This document shows positions 61,747-64,000 of a stretch of DNA of 64,000 nucleotides, one piece after another. The position numbers and the translations under genes are program-made. The notes under the pieces were generated by a model. It searched no databases. It was not told the origin of the DNA and saw only the letters and a list, made by a program, of their open reading frames with translations. This stretch comes from Modestobacter muralis. GTDB lineage: Bacteria > Actinomycetota > Actinomycetes > Mycobacteriales > Geodermatophilaceae. The stretch is taken from assembly GCF_010682105.1 (NCBI RefSeq), contig NZ_JAAGWH010000041.1, positions 1 to 64,000 of the forward strand, given 5' to 3'. Every line of letters starts with the position of its first letter. Positions within the stretch are counted from its first letter, which is position 1.

Positions 61747-63000
61747 GTGCCGCTGCTGCCCGCTCCTCCGTCCCCGTCCACCGGCGCCACCCCCACCGAC
61801 GTCGCCCGGTGGGTCGCCGCGCACCTCGGCGACCTCACCCGCGAGGGCCCCGACGGCGTCGCGCCCGGCGTCGTCCGCGGCGGCCAGAGCGCCGCCGACG
61901 CCGCGCTGGCCGCACTCGACGTCAGCGGCTACGCCGGCAACCGGAGCACCGTGCTCCCGGTGGCCCGACGCGGGGCCAGCCGGATGTCGCCCTACATCCG
62001 GCACGGGCTGCTGCCGCTGCCCGTGGTGTGGACGGCGGTGTCCGGCGCACCGCCGCGTGACCGGACGAAGTACCGCGACGAGCTGCTGTGGCAGGAGTTC
62101 GCCCGGCACCTCTACGCCCGGGTGGGCCGGCAGCTCGGCACCGAACTGCGCCATGCCCAGCCTGACGTCGCGGTGCCGGCCGGGGCACCGTGGGCCGACG
62201 ACCCGTGGCCGGCGGAGATGAACTGCACCGCCACGGTCGCCAGGGAGCTGCGCACCGACGGCTGGCTGGTGAACCAGACGCGGATGTGGCTGGCCTCCCA
62301 GTGGTCGGTGCGCGCGGGCGCCGACTGGCGGGCCGGGGAGGACGAGACCTACGTGCACCTGCTCGACGGCTCGCGGGCGGCCAACCGGCTCGGCTGGCAG
62401 TGGACCGTGGGCACCGGCAGCGGAAAGCCCTACGGGTTCAGCCGCTGGCAGGTGCAGAAGCGGGCGCCGGAGCTGTGCCGGGGCTGCGCGCTGGCCGATG
62501 CCTGCCCGATCGAGCAGTGGCCCGACGCGGACACCGGTCCGCGCGTCGCGGGCCCCGACCTCGGCCGGGCGCCGGTGCCCGCCGGGCCGGTCGAGGTCGA
62601 GGGCGGCGGGGCGGCGCAGGTGTGGCTGACCGCGGAGTCGCTGGGCACCGCCGACCCGGCGCTGGCCGCAGACCCCGACCGCCCGGCGGTGTTCGTGTTC
62701 GACGAGCCGCTGCTGGCCCGGCTGCGGCTGTCGGGCAAGCGGCTGGTGTTCCTCGCCGAGACCGTGGGCGAGCTGGCCGCCACCCGGCCGGTCGAGGTCC
62801 GCCGGGGTGCGGTGGACAGCGAGCTCGCCGGCCGGTCGCTGGCCTCGACGTGGGCGCCGGTGCCCGGCTGGCAGCGGCTCGCCGGCCGGCTGCGGCCGAC
62901 CGAGGTGCACCCGTGGCCGTGGCTGGTGCGCCCGGGCACGGTGTCGGTGAGCTCGTTCAGCGCCTGGCGCCGGGACAGCGGCCGCGCCGTCCCCCGCTGA
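61747..63000 (+). CDS. Photolyase/cryptochrome-like FAD-binding protein, domains apparently permuted
   Basis: 417 residues. The FAD-binding helical domain comes first: SRMSPYIRHGLLPLPVVWTAV near residue 78, WQEFARHLYARVG near 115, and TDGWLVNQTRMWLASQWSVR and GWQWTVGTGSGKPYGFSRWQV near 165-235, the usual photolyase FAD site. Then a Cys motif ELCRGCALADACPIEQWP (three Cys). The usual N-terminal antenna/HUP domain is missing from its place, but residues 300-410 (AVFVFDEPLLARLRLSGKRLVFLAETVGELA, VEVRRG, HPWPWLVRPGTVSVSSFSAWRR) look like that domain moved to the C-terminus. GTG 61747. Divergent from pafA. Confidence 0.8.
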   Translation: MPLLPAPPSPSTGATPTDVARWVAAHLGDLTREGPDGVAPGVVRGGQSAADAALAALDVSGYAGNRSTVLPVARRGASRMSPYIRHGLLPLPVVWTAVSGAPPRDRTKYRDELLWQEFARHLYARVGRQLGTELRHAQPDVAVPAGAPWADDPWPAEMNCTATVARELRTDGWLVNQTRMWLASQWSVRAGADWRAGEDETYVHLLDGSRAANRLGWQWTVGTGSGKPYGFSRWQVQKRAPELCRGCALADACPIEQWPDADTGPRVAGPDLGRAPVPAGPVEVEGGGAAQVWLTAESLGTADPALAADPDRPAVFVFDEPLLARLRLSGKRLVFLAETVGELAATRPVEVRRGAVDSELAGRSLASTWAPVPGWQRLAGRLRPTEVHPWPWLVRPGTVSVSSFSAWRRDSGRAVPR

Positions 63001-63060
63001 CCCCGCGGACACGGCGCGGCTGAGGGGTACCGGCCGGACCGGGCGCTGGGTGAGGTGGTC

Positions 63061-63093
63061 GAGCCGGGGCCCCGGCAGGTGACGCCGGGGCTC
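63061..63093. terminator. Hairpin between photolyase-like gene and prcA
   Basis: CCCCGGC / GCCGGGG core stem (63070-63090) with a seven-base loop and possible outer GAG/CTC pairing, between convergent genes. Confidence 0.5.
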
Positions 63094-63101
63094 CGGCGGG
63101 G

Positions 63102-64000
63102 TCAGCTGGCGGTGTCGCCGAGCCGGTCGGCCTCGCCGTCATTGCCGGTGCCGCCGTCGGTGCCGTCCTGGGTGGCCGGGGCGACCTCGGCACCGCCACC
63201 ACCGGCTCCGCCACCACCGGCGGTGTCGATGTCGGCCGGGTCGCCGAGGCCCGGCGGGGTGCCGGGCTCAGGGCGGCTCGGGGCGTGCGCCGGCTGAGGG
63301 GACTCGTCGGCGGCCGGATCGGCGGCCACGGCGTCCGCCTCCGGCGCCTGCGGGTCGAGCAGGGTGCGCAGGGCGGCCCCGACGACACGCCTGAACGCCC
63401 GCTTGGGCCGGCGGCGGTCGAGCACCGCGACCTCGAGCTGCTCGGCGGGCATGCGGTCGTGGCCCCCGCCGTTGGCCGCGGTCGCCGAGCTCACCGTGGC
63501 CAGCGCGGCGACGCCGACCGCCAGGGCCTCTGCGAGCGGCAGGCCCGCCCGGAAGGTGTTGCGCAGGTGGCCGGTGACCGCCTCGGCCTGCCCGCCCATC
63601 ACCACGAAGTCGGGCTCGTCGACGATCGAGCCGTCGAAGGTGAGCCGGTACAGCTGGTCGGTCTCCGCCGTCGCGCCGACCTCGGCGACGCAGAGCTCGA
63701 CCTCGTAGGGCTTCATCTGCTCGGTGAAGACCGCGCCCAGGGTCTGTGCGTAGGCGTTGGCGATGACCCGGCCGGTGACGTCGCGCCGGTTGTAGGAGTA
63801 GCCGCGGACGTCGGCCAGCCGGATGCCGGCGACCCGGAGGCTCTCGAACTCCGAGTACCGGCCCACGGCGGCGAAGCCGATCCGGTCGTAGAGCTCACTG
63901 ACCTTGTGCAGCGTGGAGCTGGGGTTCTCGGCGATGAACAGGACGCCGTCGGCGTAGGTGAGGACGGCGACGCTGCGGCCCCGGGAGATGCCCTTGCGGG
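63102..64000 (-). CDS. prcA: Proteasome subunit alpha PrcA (5' end outside window)
   Basis: Partial: the visible 299 residues start mid-protein at the right edge with [76 protein letters not shown], the proteasome alpha family core, and continue through [27 protein letters not shown] and [17 protein letters not shown]. It forms the outer gating rings of the 20S core. After residue [17 protein letters not shown] the protein runs on for about 85 low-complexity residues ([17 protein letters not shown]..., [14 protein letters not shown]), much longer than the usual alpha tail. No gene beyond it is visible. Confidence 0.95.
   Translation of the reverse strand, partial: RKGISRGRSVAVLTYADGVLFIAENPSSTLHKVSELYDRIGFAAVGRYSEFESLRVAGIRLADVRGYSYNRRDVTGRVIANAYAQTLGAVFTEQMKPYEVELCVAEVGATAETDQLYRLTFDGSIVDEPDFVVMGGQAEAVTGHLRNTFRAGLPLAEALAVGVAALATVSSATAANGGGHDRMPAEQLEVAVLDRRRPKRAFRRVVGAALRTLLDPQAPEADAVAADPAADESPQPAHAPSRPEPGTPPGLGDPADIDTAGGGGAGGGGAEVAPATQDGTDGGTGNDGEADRLGDTAS

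Overview
The window is chromosomal DNA from a very GC-rich, high-GC Gram-positive bacterium. The evidence is strong third-position G/C bias, frequent GTG starts, a Pup-proteasome locus (pafA, prcA), RbpA, HelY, PafB/PafC, and a gene order that repeatedly matches Mycobacterium tuberculosis (Rv1830-Rv1832-like, Rv3400-Rv3401-like, Rv2089c-Rv2097c-like; M. tuberculosis comparisons are from memory). Overall style suggests Geodermatophilaceae (Blastococcus/Modestobacter/Geodermatophilus), which is an inference. No rRNA, tRNA, CRISPR array, intact IS element or prophage was seen.

Layout. 0.2-12.4 kb: MerR regulator and glycine dehydrogenase gcvP; SnoaL-like protein; pantothenate kinase coaA; a GNAT; a PEBP-like protein; a beta-phosphoglucomutase-like HAD enzyme coupled to a GH65 disaccharide phosphorylase; a Tat-exported phosphodiesterase. 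12.4-20.7 kb: a carbohydrate-uptake and catabolism unit, with a divergent DeoR regulator, lipoprotein binding protein, double-NBD ATPase, two permeases, DhaK and DhaL kinase subunits and a 3-hydroxyisobutyrate-dehydrogenase-like enzyme. 20.8-31.1 kb: accessory genes (M50-like peptidase, ABM-domain membrane protein, NarL/HK pair with a divergent ABC exporter, WYL regulator with divergent DinB, isochorismatase-like hydrolase, small secreted and Zn-ribbon proteins). 31.3-43.6 kb: lipid and envelope functions (GDPD, two PlsC-type acyltransferases, UMF1 transporter, thymidine kinase, rbpA, fxsA, apolipoprotein N-acyltransferase, amidohydrolase + kdd, GNAT, lipase maturation factor). 43.6-44.8 kb: a coding-poor block carrying four same-orientation copies of a short intergenic repeat, ending at a degenerate tyrosine-recombinase-like gene. 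45.7-64 kb: SOS-box-controlled radical SAM gene, Lrp regulator, M24 peptidase, 5'-3' exonuclease, DUF4333 protein, helY, tatC, tatA, pafC, pafB, DUF3866, SDR, an unknown gene, pafA, a photolyase-like protein with apparently swapped domains, and the 3' part of prcA.

Most notable: (1) a strictly intergenic bipartite repeat with core GTTGGGGATAACGG, eight copies, four of them lined up 5' of a recombinase-fold gene; (2) an apparently circularly permuted photolyase/cryptochrome-like protein; (3) clear regulatory sites: a sigma-R-type promoter at rbpA, a LexA box at the radical SAM gene, and a helically phased operator between deoR and the sugar operon; (4) an unassigned DhaKL-based sugar pathway with an ABC ATPase lacking its second Walker B acids.
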